Below are positions 54,266 through 64,000 of a stretch of 64,000 nucleotides of DNA, piece after piece. The notes under the pieces are model-generated. The model did no database searches and was not told the origin of the DNA. It saw nothing but the letters and a program-made list of their open reading frames with translations. The position numbers and the translations under genes were made by a program. Every line of letters begins with the position of its first letter. Within the stretch, counting starts at the first letter, position 1. Source of the DNA: JBCCDY01 sp039030555 (lineage in GTDB: Bacteria > Bacteroidota > Bacteroidia > Cytophagales > Cyclobacteriaceae); the NCBI GenBank assembly GCA_039030555.1, contig JBCCDY010000009.1, forward strand, positions 150,511-214,510, written 5' to 3'.

Positions 54266-55063
54266 ATGTCTTTTAAACATAGCATTTACCGCTTTTTATC
54301 CCTTAACGTTTGGGGTAGTCTGCCGGCTTGGCTTCAGAAAGGAATTTCATGGTTTTATACGCGGATTTATGAAAAACCATTTTCCAAACATTTCATAAGA
54401 CCCTATTGTAAAATCCATTATCCTGACCCCAATTATCTGGATCAGTTCAAACCGCCAAAGAACAAGTCTGACTTTCAGAATTTCCAGGACTTCTTCATCC
54501 GGGAGTTTAAAAAACCACCGGAGATAAATTCGGAAGCCGTATGGGGTTGTGAAGGCATTTTGTGTGAATATGGCAAAGTAGATGAAACCCCATTAGTTAA
54601 AGTGAAAGGGGAGGAAAGGCATCTCAAGACCATTTTTGGTAGGCTAGGTGATGAAATACCCTCAGACTATTTTTTCAGTAATGTCTTTCTTCATAACCGA
54701 AACTATCATAGAATCCATACACCAGTAACTGGAATCATCAAGCGAATAGAGCGTATTGCAGGCGATCTGGTTTTGCTAAGGCCATGGGTGTATAAAAAGG
54801 ACCCCTCTTTACCTGCACTCCGAAATGAACGCGTGAATGTTGATGTGGAAGATGATAAAGGAAGACGGTGGTTTCTCTCCATTGTCGGTGGCCCAGCCGT
54901 CGGGACCATAGTTATGGGTAACGGAATAGAGATAGGGTCTGAAGTATCTATCGGGCAGGAAATCGGGACTTTTCTGTTAGGCTCCACACTTTGTATTGCT
55001 GCCCCGGTTGAATTGAGTAAGCACACCGTAGGTGATCAGGTTTTCATGGGAGAACCTTTTTGA
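54266..55063 (+). CDS. psd: phosphatidylserine decarboxylase
   Basis: 265 aa. FFIREFKKPPE, HNRNYHRIHTP (His148 and His151), and the pyruvoyl self-cleavage motif LLGST (Ser240) are the PSD signature. Cleavage at Gly-Ser creates the pyruvoyl prosthetic group; the product is phosphatidylethanolamine. Membrane association is expected via the N-terminal amphipathic segment. Monocistronic. Confidence 0.95.
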   Translation: MSFKHSIYRFLSLNVWGSLPAWLQKGISWFYTRIYEKPFSKHFIRPYCKIHYPDPNYLDQFKPPKNKSDFQNFQDFFIREFKKPPEINSEAVWGCEGILCEYGKVDETPLVKVKGEERHLKTIFGRLGDEIPSDYFFSNVFLHNRNYHRIHTPVTGIIKRIERIAGDLVLLRPWVYKKDPSLPALRNERVNVDVEDDKGRRWFLSIVGGPAVGTIVMGNGIEIGSEVSIGQEIGTFLLGSTLCIAAPVELSKHTVGDQVFMGEPF

Positions 55064-55315
55064 TTTTAGATATCATCCTTACTCTGTGAAGTCATAGACA
55101 ACGGTAAAGATTTTATAAAGTAACTTCAAAAATCTTTGCTAAAATCATCGTGCTTATAGTATAACTGTTCAAAGTTTTTTATCTAAAAATAGGGAGAAAT
55201 ATCACCTCCCGGGTCTTCTTACTTGTATCGGCTAATCTTCTAAAAAGCTTGTTTAAATGGTATAGGTGGGGAAGATGTGTTGTGTATAATTAAAATTCAA
55301 CCAAATTATTAAGCT

Positions 55316-58300
55316 ATGGACCAATTTGTACTAATCCCAGTTCGCAATAAATCTTTTAATTACTTAATCGCCTTAATTTTAAACTTCATCTTTTGTTTTT
55401 TTCAGATACAAATAAGTACTGCAAAGCGACTTGCAAATTTTGCTAATGAGTTTGGAGAAAGGAGTGAATTCAGTCAAGATACTCTCGGATTACCTACAGA
55501 AGAAAACAATATTGTTTTCCCGGATGGTGCTGGAGTAATTGACGTGACTAAAGCTCCCTACTTTGCCGCCGGAGATGGCGTAACGGACGATACTGACGCT
55601 ATTAACCAGGCTATGCGCGATCATCCCGACGGACAGTTTATCATTTATCTTCCTAACGGGACTTACCGTGTTTCCGATAGGATTGATTGGCCAAGAGTTT
55701 CCGCTACTGATACTTCGTGTACCACAGAACAATCGTGTCGTTACACCATTTTGCAAGGCCAAAATACCGATAATACAGTAATCAAACTTAGAGACAACGC
55801 ACCAGGTTACCAGGACCCTGCTAACCGGAAAAGTATGATCTGGTGCGGGCAAGGTGTTGCCCAGCGATTTAGGAATGCTGTAAGGAACCTTACTGTGAAT
55901 GTTGGTAGTGGCAATCCCGGGGCGGTTGGTCTACAATTCAATGCCAACAATACGGGTGGTATTTTTGATACTAAGGTGATTTCAGAAGATGGACAAGGGG
56001 TTCATGGTATCGATTTTTCCTATACCAACGAAATAGGGCCACTTTTAGTCAAAAATGTTGAAATTGATGGTTTCAATCGTGCTATCACTACAAACTTCAA
56101 TGTTAATAGTATGACGATGGAAAATATTACGATTAGAAATCAGACTGAGGTAGGAATTTTTGTCCTGCAGCAGGTCGTAAACATTCGTAAACTAATAAGC
56201 TTTAATGAGGTCACCGCAATACAAACGCTGAATCAGGGATCATACCTCACACTAATTGACTCTGAGCTCAATGGTATTGGTAATGCAGTAAACGTTCCAG
56301 CTATTTTTTATGGTACGGAAGTATTTTTAAGGAATGTAAGCACTCCGGGATACAGAAATGCGGTGACTTTTAATCTGAACGGAACAACTCCTATTTCTGC
56401 GATAAACGATCTTTATGTAGATGAGTTCAATACGGGATTGGTAAAATTGTGTGATAATGTAGAGCAATCCCTAAACTTACCGATTTCTGATGCGCCGGTA
56501 ATTCCTTTAGATGATCCTTCTAAATGGGCTAACATTGATGATTTTGGCGCCAATAAAGAAGATAATATAGATGATACACCCGCAATACAGGCAGCTATGA
56601 ATTCCGGAGCTTCAACTATTCTGGTTCCCGTATCCTCATTTAGGAATGGTAGTTATATCATGGGCAGCAATGTAACTGTTCCTGCGAGTGTAAAAAGGAT
56701 CATCGGTACGGAGGGTAGAATATCCGGAAGTGGTTCACTTGAGCTTACAGGAGGTAGCGAACCCATTATTATTGAACGTTTTGACAATATAGGAGGTGTT
56801 TTGCATACCTCATCACGGACTTTAGTTATGAAGTCTGCAAGGATCAGGTCTTACATTTGCACGAGCGGAGCGGATCTCTACCTGGAAAATGTTGGTTTTC
56901 CAGCAGTTACGTTCAGTAATCAGAACGTTTGGGCACGACAACTTAATATTGAGGTTGACGGAATTAGTATTCTTAATGATAACTCCAACCTTTGGATTTT
57001 CGGTTATAAAACCGAAAAGCGTGGAACCAAGATCAGAACCATAAACGGAGGGAAAACTGAAGTTTTAGGTGCGCACATTTATTCTATCAATTCCCCAACG
57101 GATGAGTTTATGTTTGAGGTAGAAAATGCCTCACTTTCTTTAGCCGGGGTTAGAGAAACAAACTTTGCGAATAACCCATATACAAATCTTATCAAAGAAG
57201 TAAGGGGAAATGTAACGAAGGAACTAAAAGCTGGACCTGGAGTTACTCCGGGGGGAATTAATTCCAGCGGCTTTCCATTATTTGTAGGTTACATTCCTTC
57301 AAACACCAATAATTTAGCTCCTGAAGTATCTGCACCTGATGACATTACAATAGTTTTACCAGTAGATTCCATCATCTTCAATGGAGAGGTTAATGACGAT
57401 GGTTTGCCCGGGAACAATTGTTTTACAGATATACAGTGGACTCAGATTGAAGGCCCGGCTTCTTCAATAATTGGTTCTCCGGATTCAGTATCGACCTCAG
57501 TTGTACTTCCGGAAGCAGGAAAATATAGCTTTGTAATCACTGCGAATGATGGAGTTTTAGAAGGCTCAGATACAGTCACTATTTTTTTATATAATCAATT
57601 GATTACCACGGCCGATCATAACGGCGATGGCGTACCTAGTGGTAGTGGAGCAGATGTAGAAGTACGAGCTGCCGGGGGTAGTGGTAATAATTATGGTGGG
57701 CAAGCTGGTATAGGGATTAGACATGACCCTTCACGCTTTCACCGAAAAGGTTATTTAAAGTTTGACGTAAGTGCCTTGCCGGAAGAAATAAGCCTGGCAG
57801 GTTTATCGATAGAAATTTCTACTACCAATACAGGACAAATCCAGGATTGGACCTATAATGTTTTTGGTCTTGAAGAAGCCACAGATTACGGTACTGATAT
57901 TCTAGACGAGTTTTGGGAAGAAGGAAATAAGAACGGAGAAGCTGCGTCCGCTACTGAATTGGCATATATAAATGCTCCCGGAAACGGCTCCGATGGTGGA
58001 GGAGTTTATGATGTGCTGACGAATAGCGGCGGAGGCGTAAATAATGAGCAAACCAGGTTCTTAGGTACTTTTAGTACAAGGGCTGGTATACGTGAAATCA
58101 TAAATTTCAATAGTGATTCCCTGGCTGCGTTTATAAATGATGATACTAATGGATTAATCACCCTTATCATCACCAGGGTTGAAAGGAATACTTCAAACCT
58201 GATCTCCTTTTCGTCTAAAGAGAATACTAAGTTCATTGCTCCTACACTTAATATAAACGGTATACCTCAGAGCAGTGCCTCTGTTATTGGAGAAGCCGAT

Positions 58301-59428
58301 AAGCTTGCCGATTTCGGACAAAATAATTCAGATCAATGGCAAACAGTAAGCCTCACTGAAAATTATACGAATCCTGTGGTGGTTGCAGGACCCTTAAGTT
58401 TCAATGGCTCTAACCCAAGTACAATAAGGGTTCGTAATGTGGATAGTACCAGTTTTGAAATCCAAATTGACGAATGGGATTACCTGGATGGATTTCATAT
58501 TCCAGAGGATTTATCATATATGGTTATTGAAGCAGGATCATATACACTATCGGATGGTACAGTACTTCAGGCAGGTATACAGGAAAATGTGGGTGGGCAG
58601 CTCTCAAATGTATCTTACCCTGAGCCTTTTCATCAAGCGCCCATCATTTTTTCCCAATGCATAAGTACTTCGGGAAGTAGTGCCGTAATTACCAGAACGA
58701 GAGACATAAATAATGAGAACTTCCGAGTTCGTTTACAGGTAGAAGAAGCTAATAGTGTGGTTGTACCGGAAAAAGTAGCCTGGATAGCCATAACTCCCGG
58801 AGTATACCAAGGGGAACGTCCGTTTGAGGTTTCCATTGCAGATGAGCAGATCAACCATATATTCGGTCAAATACAGTTTCAACAGACTTACGATTCACCC
58901 ATCTTATTGGCTGATATGCAAGGTATTACCGGAGGTGACCCCGCCAGTCTTCGATATCGCAATTTGACGAGTAATAGTGTTGAAATTAAAGTAGAAGAAG
59001 AAACATCGGATGGGGATGAGATCAACCACAATCCTGAATCCATAGGATATCTCATTTTCGAAGGTGCAGGGCCCATACTAGGAACAGGCTACGAGAATAT
59101 AACGCTAAATGCCCGTAGGTCTTTTGATAATGTATTTGGTGAAATCGATAGCGTTTCCACGACAGAAATTTACCCTAATCCTGCGTACGATGTTTTGAAT
59201 ATCAGGCATTTCTCAAAGTCTGATCAGATCATGAACGTTTCCCTCCATACTTTACAAGGAGGTATTATTATGGAACTGGAGGATTACCAATTGTTAGGTG
59301 AAAACGCTTCCACTACTGAAGTTGACATTAGCAGTTTAAATGATGGTATTTATATTTTGAAAATTACGTTATCAGAAGAAGCTGATGAAGTTCATAGAAT
59401 TATAAAACTGAATCAGGGGACAGACTAG
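55316..59428 (+). CDS. T9SS-sorted pectate-lyase-fold surface protein
   Basis: 1370 aa. Signal-like N-terminus (basic, then ALILNFIFCFF). Two pectate_lyase_3-type starts are seen: GDGVTDDTDAINQAMRDHP...YLPNGTYRVSDRI (about 90-120) and IDDFGANKEDNIDDTPAIQAAMNSG (about 402-430). A cadherin/PKD-like domain (about 670-760), a CBM96/DNRLRE-like segment (about 765-970) and H-type lectin-like repeats (about 1000-1270) follow, then the type A sorting domain (EIYPNPAYDVLN ... RIIKLNQG). A polysaccharide-binding or -lyase surface protein; lyase activity is not certain. Confidence 0.88.
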   Translation: MDQFVLIPVRNKSFNYLIALILNFIFCFFQIQISTAKRLANFANEFGERSEFSQDTLGLPTEENNIVFPDGAGVIDVTKAPYFAAGDGVTDDTDAINQAMRDHPDGQFIIYLPNGTYRVSDRIDWPRVSATDTSCTTEQSCRYTILQGQNTDNTVIKLRDNAPGYQDPANRKSMIWCGQGVAQRFRNAVRNLTVNVGSGNPGAVGLQFNANNTGGIFDTKVISEDGQGVHGIDFSYTNEIGPLLVKNVEIDGFNRAITTNFNVNSMTMENITIRNQTEVGIFVLQQVVNIRKLISFNEVTAIQTLNQGSYLTLIDSELNGIGNAVNVPAIFYGTEVFLRNVSTPGYRNAVTFNLNGTTPISAINDLYVDEFNTGLVKLCDNVEQSLNLPISDAPVIPLDDPSKWANIDDFGANKEDNIDDTPAIQAAMNSGASTILVPVSSFRNGSYIMGSNVTVPASVKRIIGTEGRISGSGSLELTGGSEPIIIERFDNIGGVLHTSSRTLVMKSARIRSYICTSGADLYLENVGFPAVTFSNQNVWARQLNIEVDGISILNDNSNLWIFGYKTEKRGTKIRTINGGKTEVLGAHIYSINSPTDEFMFEVENASLSLAGVRETNFANNPYTNLIKEVRGNVTKELKAGPGVTPGGINSSGFPLFVGYIPSNTNNLAPEVSAPDDITIVLPVDSIIFNGEVNDDGLPGNNCFTDIQWTQIEGPASSIIGSPDSVSTSVVLPEAGKYSFVITANDGVLEGSDTVTIFLYNQLITTADHNGDGVPSGSGADVEVRAAGGSGNNYGGQAGIGIRHDPSRFHRKGYLKFDVSALPEEISLAGLSIEISTTNTGQIQDWTYNVFGLEEATDYGTDILDEFWEEGNKNGEAASATELAYINAPGNGSDGGGVYDVLTNSGGGVNNEQTRFLGTFSTRAGIREIINFNSDSLAAFINDDTNGLITLIITRVERNTSNLISFSSKENTKFIAPTLNINGIPQSSASVIGEADKLADFGQNNSDQWQTVSLTENYTNPVVVAGPLSFNGSNPSTIRVRNVDSTSFEIQIDEWDYLDGFHIPEDLSYMVIEAGSYTLSDGTVLQAGIQENVGGQLSNVSYPEPFHQAPIIFSQCISTSGSSAVITRTRDINNENFRVRLQVEEANSVVVPEKVAWIAITPGVYQGERPFEVSIADEQINHIFGQIQFQQTYDSPILLADMQGITGGDPASLRYRNLTSNSVEIKVEEETSDGDEINHNPESIGYLIFEGAGPILGTGYENITLNARRSFDNVFGEIDSVSTTEIYPNPAYDVLNIRHFSKSDQIMNVSLHTLQGGIIMELEDYQLLGENASTTEVDISSLNDGIYILKITLSEEADEVHRIIKLNQGTD

Positions 59429-59462
59429 TCTTTTATAAAGCTTTAAGGCAATATACATATTC

Positions 59463-59496
59463 AAGGGCATCGTGTTTACGGTGTCCTTTTTTATTT
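59463..59496 (+). terminator. Rho-independent terminator
   Basis: AAGGGCATCGT / ACGGTGTCCTT (with two G-T pairs) around GTTT, followed by TTTTTTATTT. It ends the 55316-59428 gene. Confidence 0.75.
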
Positions 59497-59530
59497 GAGT
59501 CGTTACACCTACCACTCTTATGATATTTAT

Positions 59531-59694
59531 CCTGGATTATTCATTAGGAATCGTAATGAGGGTTTAAAGTGCAAAAAACCAAGTACTTATGTTGAATCAC
59601 CATAGCATCGCTATGGTGATTCAACAAGCTTGTGTTAAGTGCTTGGTTTGAAGTGATTTAAATACGGAATAGATTTTCTAATGAATAATCCAGG
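59531..59694. repeat. 164-bp three-tier nested palindrome
   Basis: Outer arms CCTGGATTATTCATTAG (59531-59547) and its exact complement (59678-59694). Middle arms AAACCAAGTACTTA (59576-59589) / TAAGTGCTTGGTTT (59636-59649), one G-T pair. Inner 16-bp perfect stem GTTGAATCACCATAGC / GCTATGGTGATTCAAC (59591-59606 and 59610-59625) with a 3-nt loop. Located after the terminator and 110 bp before the DUF5916 gene. No ORF inside. Confidence 0.85.
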
Positions 59695-59805
59695 TTTAAC
59701 AACGTTAATTAGATGTTAAACTTTAGCCTTGCCTAGCTTAAACATTTCAAGATGTGCAACTTCATGAGATAAAGAATGTCTTTTGAGCATGCATTTCATT
59801 GAATA

Positions 59806-62433
59806 ATGAGGAAGTTTTACCTGACCGTACTGGCCTCGACACTTGCGACATTTTTATTTTCGACCGAGCAGCAACAGAAATCTTATACAACTGCATGGAC
59901 AAAAGAAACACCTTCTATTGACGGAATACTGGATGACCCGGCTTGGGAACAGGTCGAATGGGGTGGTGGTTTTGTACAGTTATCACCAGAAGAAGGCATT
60001 GATCCGTCAGAGCCTACCCAATTCAAGATCCTATATGATGCAAAGAATCTATACATAGCTATTAAGGTATTGGATTCTGAACCGAATCAGATCGTAAAGC
60101 GGATGTCAAGGCGGGACGGATTCGAAGGCGACTGGATAGAAGTCAATATTGATAGCTACAACGATAAACGCACGGCCTTTTCTTTTAACGTGAGTGCTTC
60201 CGGCGTTAAAGGAGACGAATACGTTTCGAACAATGGCGATAACTGGGATTCAAGCTGGGACCCGATTTGGTATACAAGAACAACTGTTGACCAGGAAGGC
60301 TGGAATGCCGAAATGAGAATTCCTCTGAGTCAGTTGAGGTTTGCAGATAAAGAAAATCACACCTGGGGGCTTCAGTTTACCAGAAGATATTTTAGAAACG
60401 AAGAGCGTTCCACCTGGCAGCCTGTATCCCAGAATGCTCCGGGATGGGTACATTTATTTGGGGAATTAAATGGAATAAAGGGTATCAAGCCTCAGCATCA
60501 GCTTGAAATCCAACCTTATGTAGTCGGCAGGTTGGAACGTTTTGAAGCCGAGGAGGGAAATCCCTTTGCTAACGGGAGAGAAGATGAATTGACTTACGGG
60601 GTTGATGGAAAAATTGGGATCACCAGCGATATTACGCTAGACTTTACCATTAACCCGGACTTTGGGCAGGTGGAGGCCGACCCATCTCAGGTGAACCTTT
60701 CAGCTTTTCAGCTATTTTTTAGAGAACAACGACCATTTTTTATTGAGGGCAATAATATTTTAGACTACCCGGTGGGTCAGTCGAGTGCCGGTGGTAATTT
60801 CAATAACGATAACCTGTTTTATTCACGAAGAATTGGGCGGCGCCCGCAAGGCTCTGTCGAACTGGATGATGATGAGTTTGAGGACAAGCCTGGAAATACC
60901 AGGATATGGGGTGCGGCAAAATTAACCGGGAAGAATAAGAATGGGTTTTCGTGGGGAATATTGGAAGCGATAACTTCCAGAGAAACAGCAGAGGTCGATT
61001 CATTGGGTGACCGTTCAAAACAAACAGTTGAACCATTCACCAATTATTTTGTAGCCCGGGCACAGCAAGATATCGACGGAGGTGAAACGGTTTTGGGTGT
61101 TGTTTTTACATCTACAAATCGAAGGATCAGGGATAAAGGCTTGGAATTTTTACATCGATCGGCTTATTCAGGGGGAATCGATGTATTGCATAATTTCCAG
61201 GATAGGAAGTATTTTGTATCCGTTCAATCTTCTATTAGTCATGTGCGTGGAACACCTGAAGCCATTACTGAAACGCAGGAAGCCGCAGAGCGATTTTTTC
61301 AACGACCAGATGTGAGTTATGCATCGGTCGATACGACGAGAACGTCGCTCACAGGTACTGCAGGAACCTTGAAGTTTGGTAAAAATTCCGGAAAGATCAT
61401 TTTTGAAACAGGCATGACTTATCGCTCTCCGAGTTATGAAATAAATGATCTGGGATTTCTCGTTAGTGCAGATAACATCAACCAATGGACATGGGGACAG
61501 TATCGTATTCTGGAACCCTTCAGTATCTTCAGAAGTGTTCGCATAAATGCCAATCAGTACTTATCATGGGATTTTGGGGGGCGAAATACTTACAAAGCCA
61601 TCAACATAAATACCCGTCAGAGTTTTAAAAACTTCTGGAACTTCAATCATGGAGTGACCATAGAGGGAAATCAGGTTTCAAATTCAGATTTAAGAGGAGG
61701 CCCAGGTATTGTTTATCCGGGTGGAGTCAATTACTGGTACTGGTTTGGAACGGATTCGAGGAAACGGATTCGCTTTGAGTTTAACCAGTGGTGGTACTGG
61801 GGGTTTCGGGATTACGCTAGCAGAAGAGGATATTGGGCCTCTATAAGGATAAGAGCATCGGACGCATTGAACTTCAGAATTCAACCTTCCTATAGCCAGA
61901 ATAGATTTGATCAGCAGTATGTAGATACGCAGGAGTTTAATGGTGAAGATCGATACATTACGGGATCGATTACGAGAGATGTTTATCGCTTAGTATTCAG
62001 GGTTGACTATAATATTACCCCAAATCTTACCTTACAGTATTACGGACAGCCTTTTGTGTTTAAAGGACGGTACAATAACTACAATCGAATCACTGATTCC
62101 CGTGCAAATGAATACGCGAACCGATTTGCTCCCCTATCAGGTGGCCAGTTGAACCTTGTAGAAGATGTTTTTGAAGTTGATGAAGACTCTAGTGGAGGAG
62201 ATCCTGATTATTCTTTCGATCAACCCGATTTTAACCTGACCGAATTTCAGTCCAACATGGTATTAAGGTGGGAGTATAAGCCCGGTTCGGAGCTTTTTCT
62301 GGTCTGGGCACAAAACTCTTCTGAAAACCCTGATATTGAGAATGAGCGTTTCGGCAATCTTGCCAGGAATGTATTTAGAGCGAACGCTGACAACGCTTTT
62401 CTGTTGAAATTTACTTATCGCTTCGTTCTTTAA
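59806..62433 (+). CDS. DUF5916 outer-membrane protein with CBM9-like N-terminus
   Basis: 875 aa. Signal peptide (MRKFYLTVLASTLATFLF), then a CBM9-like sugar-binding domain (PSIDGILDDPAWEQVEWGGGF ... LYIAIKVLDSE ... WNAEMRIPLSQLRF), then the DUF5916 beta barrel (RRIGRRPQG, FNQWWYWGFRDYASRRGYW) ending in FLLKFTYRFVL, a typical C-terminal barrel strand. Believed to sit in the outer membrane; role not established. Confidence 0.9.
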   Translation: MRKFYLTVLASTLATFLFSTEQQQKSYTTAWTKETPSIDGILDDPAWEQVEWGGGFVQLSPEEGIDPSEPTQFKILYDAKNLYIAIKVLDSEPNQIVKRMSRRDGFEGDWIEVNIDSYNDKRTAFSFNVSASGVKGDEYVSNNGDNWDSSWDPIWYTRTTVDQEGWNAEMRIPLSQLRFADKENHTWGLQFTRRYFRNEERSTWQPVSQNAPGWVHLFGELNGIKGIKPQHQLEIQPYVVGRLERFEAEEGNPFANGREDELTYGVDGKIGITSDITLDFTINPDFGQVEADPSQVNLSAFQLFFREQRPFFIEGNNILDYPVGQSSAGGNFNNDNLFYSRRIGRRPQGSVELDDDEFEDKPGNTRIWGAAKLTGKNKNGFSWGILEAITSRETAEVDSLGDRSKQTVEPFTNYFVARAQQDIDGGETVLGVVFTSTNRRIRDKGLEFLHRSAYSGGIDVLHNFQDRKYFVSVQSSISHVRGTPEAITETQEAAERFFQRPDVSYASVDTTRTSLTGTAGTLKFGKNSGKIIFETGMTYRSPSYEINDLGFLVSADNINQWTWGQYRILEPFSIFRSVRINANQYLSWDFGGRNTYKAININTRQSFKNFWNFNHGVTIEGNQVSNSDLRGGPGIVYPGGVNYWYWFGTDSRKRIRFEFNQWWYWGFRDYASRRGYWASIRIRASDALNFRIQPSYSQNRFDQQYVDTQEFNGEDRYITGSITRDVYRLVFRVDYNITPNLTLQYYGQPFVFKGRYNNYNRITDSRANEYANRFAPLSGGQLNLVEDVFEVDEDSSGGDPDYSFDQPDFNLTEFQSNMVLRWEYKPGSELFLVWAQNSSENPDIENERFGNLARNVFRANADNAFLLKFTYRFVL

Positions 62434-62616
62434 TATTTTTTAACATTCTAAATCATTTGTTTTAGGAAATAAATTCCCATATTTGAAAACCAAATAATTT
62501 ATACAAACCATGAAGTTCTTACCAAATACATCGGTTCACTAAACCGCCTCTCAAGAGTGGGAGTACTCGGCGGCGCCGGAATCTATTATTCTTTTACACT
62601 CTAATTTTGGTAAGTA

Positions 62617-64000
62617 ATGTCTTTTTCAATTCGTTCAATAAGTAAGTTTTTTTCATATTTCAAGCAGGCTGTCCGCGGTGATTATCAGGAATTCACGACC
62701 GGAAGTCTGAATAAAGCCATCTTTATGCTTTCGATTCCAATGATCCTTGAAATGGTCATGGAATCCCTGTTTGCCGTTGTTGATATATTCTTTGTGGGTA
62801 AAGTCAGCGTAAATGCAGTCGCTACGGTAGCCCTGACCGAGTCGGTGATCATGATCGTGTATTCCATTGGAATAGGCGCAAGTATGGCTGCTACCGCTAT
62901 GGTGGCGCGCAGGGTAGGGGAAGGCAATAGGGAATCGGCTTCGGCTGCAGCCAAACAAGCCATTATAGTAGTTTCACTATTATCGATCCTCTTTAGTGTC
63001 GTAGGTATTTTCTTTGCGGAAGAAGTACTATACCTCATGGGAGGTGAACCTGATCTGATTAGAGAAGGTAACGGCTATACCCGGATCATGCTGGGAGGAA
63101 ACATCACCATCATGCTGATCTTCCTGATCAATGCGATCTTTAGAGGAGCAGGGGATGCGTCCATTGCCATGCGGGTGCTTTGGTTATCGAATGGACTGAA
63201 CATCATTCTTGATCCGTTACTGATCTTCGGAACGGAATCCATTTTTGGCTTTGAGCTGATACCGGCTTATGGGGTAGAAGGTGCGGCAATAGCAACAACC
63301 ACAGGGAGAGGAATTGGTGTGTTGTACCAACTTTATAAGCTTTCAGGAACGGATTCCGTGACCAGGGTTCGATGGAATAACCTCAAGCTAGACTGGAGCA
63401 TCATTAAACAGTTTGTCAAAATATCCCTCGGTGGTATAGGACAATATCTGATTGGTACCATGAGCTGGATATTCATGATCAGGATCAGTGCAATTTTCGG
63501 AAGTGAGGTTTTAGCTGGATATGCGATTGCCTTCCGTATCATTATGTTCACGATTTTACCTTCATGGGGAATGAGTAATGCGGCAGCAACGCTGGTCGGA
63601 CAAAACCTAGGTGCTAAAAAACCGGATCGGGCAGAGTCTTCCGTATGGAAATGTGCTTTCTACAACATGATCTTTTTGGGTGTCATTTCTCTAGTCTTTG
63701 GAATATGGGCCGAAACAGTTGTTGGAATATTTAATTCTGAGCCGGAAGTTGTCAAATATGGAGCCATTGCTTTGCGATTTATCTGTATTGGCTATGTCTT
63801 TTTTGCGTACGCTATGGTTATTGGACAAGCGTTCAATGGGGCAGGGGATACCAAAACCCCAACAGTAATCAACTTCTTTGTAAGCTGGTTGTTTGAAGCT
63901 CCTTTCGCCTACTTTTTGGGTATAACAATGGGTTTTGGACCGAAAGGAATTTTCTCTGCGATTGCGGTTACACTGGTTATCTGGGCAATAGTTAGTATAA
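62617..64000 (+). CDS. MATE-family multidrug/cation exporter, truncated by window edge
   Basis: 461 residues are visible before the window ends. GSLNKAIFMLSIPMILEMVMESLFAVVDIFFVGKV is the standard MATE opening, with the repeated half from about residue 260 (LKLDWSIIKQFVKISLGGIGQYL). About twelve helices expected. The ATG at 62617 is used; the region before it (62434-62616) has only a GC-rich inverted repeat (CCGCC / GGCGG, 62544-62574) that may be a leader structure. Confidence 0.92.
   Translation, partial: MSFSIRSISKFFSYFKQAVRGDYQEFTTGSLNKAIFMLSIPMILEMVMESLFAVVDIFFVGKVSVNAVATVALTESVIMIVYSIGIGASMAATAMVARRVGEGNRESASAAAKQAIIVVSLLSILFSVVGIFFAEEVLYLMGGEPDLIREGNGYTRIMLGGNITIMLIFLINAIFRGAGDASIAMRVLWLSNGLNIILDPLLIFGTESIFGFELIPAYGVEGAAIATTTGRGIGVLYQLYKLSGTDSVTRVRWNNLKLDWSIIKQFVKISLGGIGQYLIGTMSWIFMIRISAIFGSEVLAGYAIAFRIIMFTILPSWGMSNAAATLVGQNLGAKKPDRAESSVWKCAFYNMIFLGVISLVFGIWAETVVGIFNSEPEVVKYGAIALRFICIGYVFFAYAMVIGQAFNGAGDTKTPTVINFFVSWLFEAPFAYFLGITMGFGPKGIFSAIAVTLVIWAIVSI

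Noticed and set aside
59580..59650. nested palindrome considered as a terminator
   Set aside because: No T-run follows the inner stem and a proper terminator already lies at 59463-59496.

Overview
The window looks like a chromosomal segment of a gliding or surface-active member of the Bacteroidota, probably a marine Cytophagales-type bacterium. The evidence is low GC; type IX secretion (T9SS) C-terminal sorting domains of both the type A kind (11251-13134, 13232-18163, 55316-59428) and the gliding-motility type B kind (35292-39041); an N-terminal-plug TonB receptor; DUF5916, DUF3667, DUF6768-like and DUF4174 proteins; and a TTTG/TAnnTTTG promoter of the Bacteroidota type. Genus assignment is not possible from the sequence alone. 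I saw no rRNA, tRNA, CRISPR array, phage or intact insertion sequence.

Layout. 1-10.5 kb: housekeeping and stress genes (SDR end, DinB-like, M28 lipoprotein peptidase, TMEM175-like channel, an ECF sigma factor with a small membrane partner, fasciclin lipoprotein, SRPBCC protein, a membrane AraC regulator next to doxX, ABM and GNAT proteins, a caspase-fold protein with an outer-membrane barrel). 10.5-18.2 kb: two adjacent related giant T9SS surface proteins sharing an unnamed inserted module. 18.2-28.9 kb: polyphosphate glucokinase, PadR/M23 pair, two universal stress proteins with Hsp20 and a DUF4405 membrane protein, a second ECF sigma/membrane pair, VanZ, and a creD operon with its own winged-helix regulator and a duplicated operator. 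29.6-39 kb: fatty-acid desaturase, a large degenerate P-loop NTPase translationally coupled to an MscS channel, and a 14-unit PKD-like adhesin. 39-45.5 kb: an accessory region of same-strand small genes, an interrupted DUF6882-like gene, a bestrophin remnant, and attC-like sites that suggest cassette organisation. 45.6-64 kb: class III aminotransferase, flavin monooxygenase, agmatinase-type ureohydrolase operon, TonB receptor, phosphatidylserine decarboxylase, a pectate-lyase-fold T9SS protein, a DUF5916 barrel protein and a truncated MATE exporter.

The most interesting signals are the NTPase-MscS pair (31115-35010), the ACTTTG-N5-CAAAGT operator pair controlling the creD locus, the cassette-like region with attC-like sites (41.0-45.0 kb), the recurring inserted module in the T9SS proteins, the AraC-type direct repeat spaced exactly 21 bp in front of doxX, and a 164-bp three-tier nested palindrome at 59531-59694. 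Intergenic regions also carry several members of dispersed imperfect palindromic repeats. All functional assignments are from reading translated sequence; no search was run.
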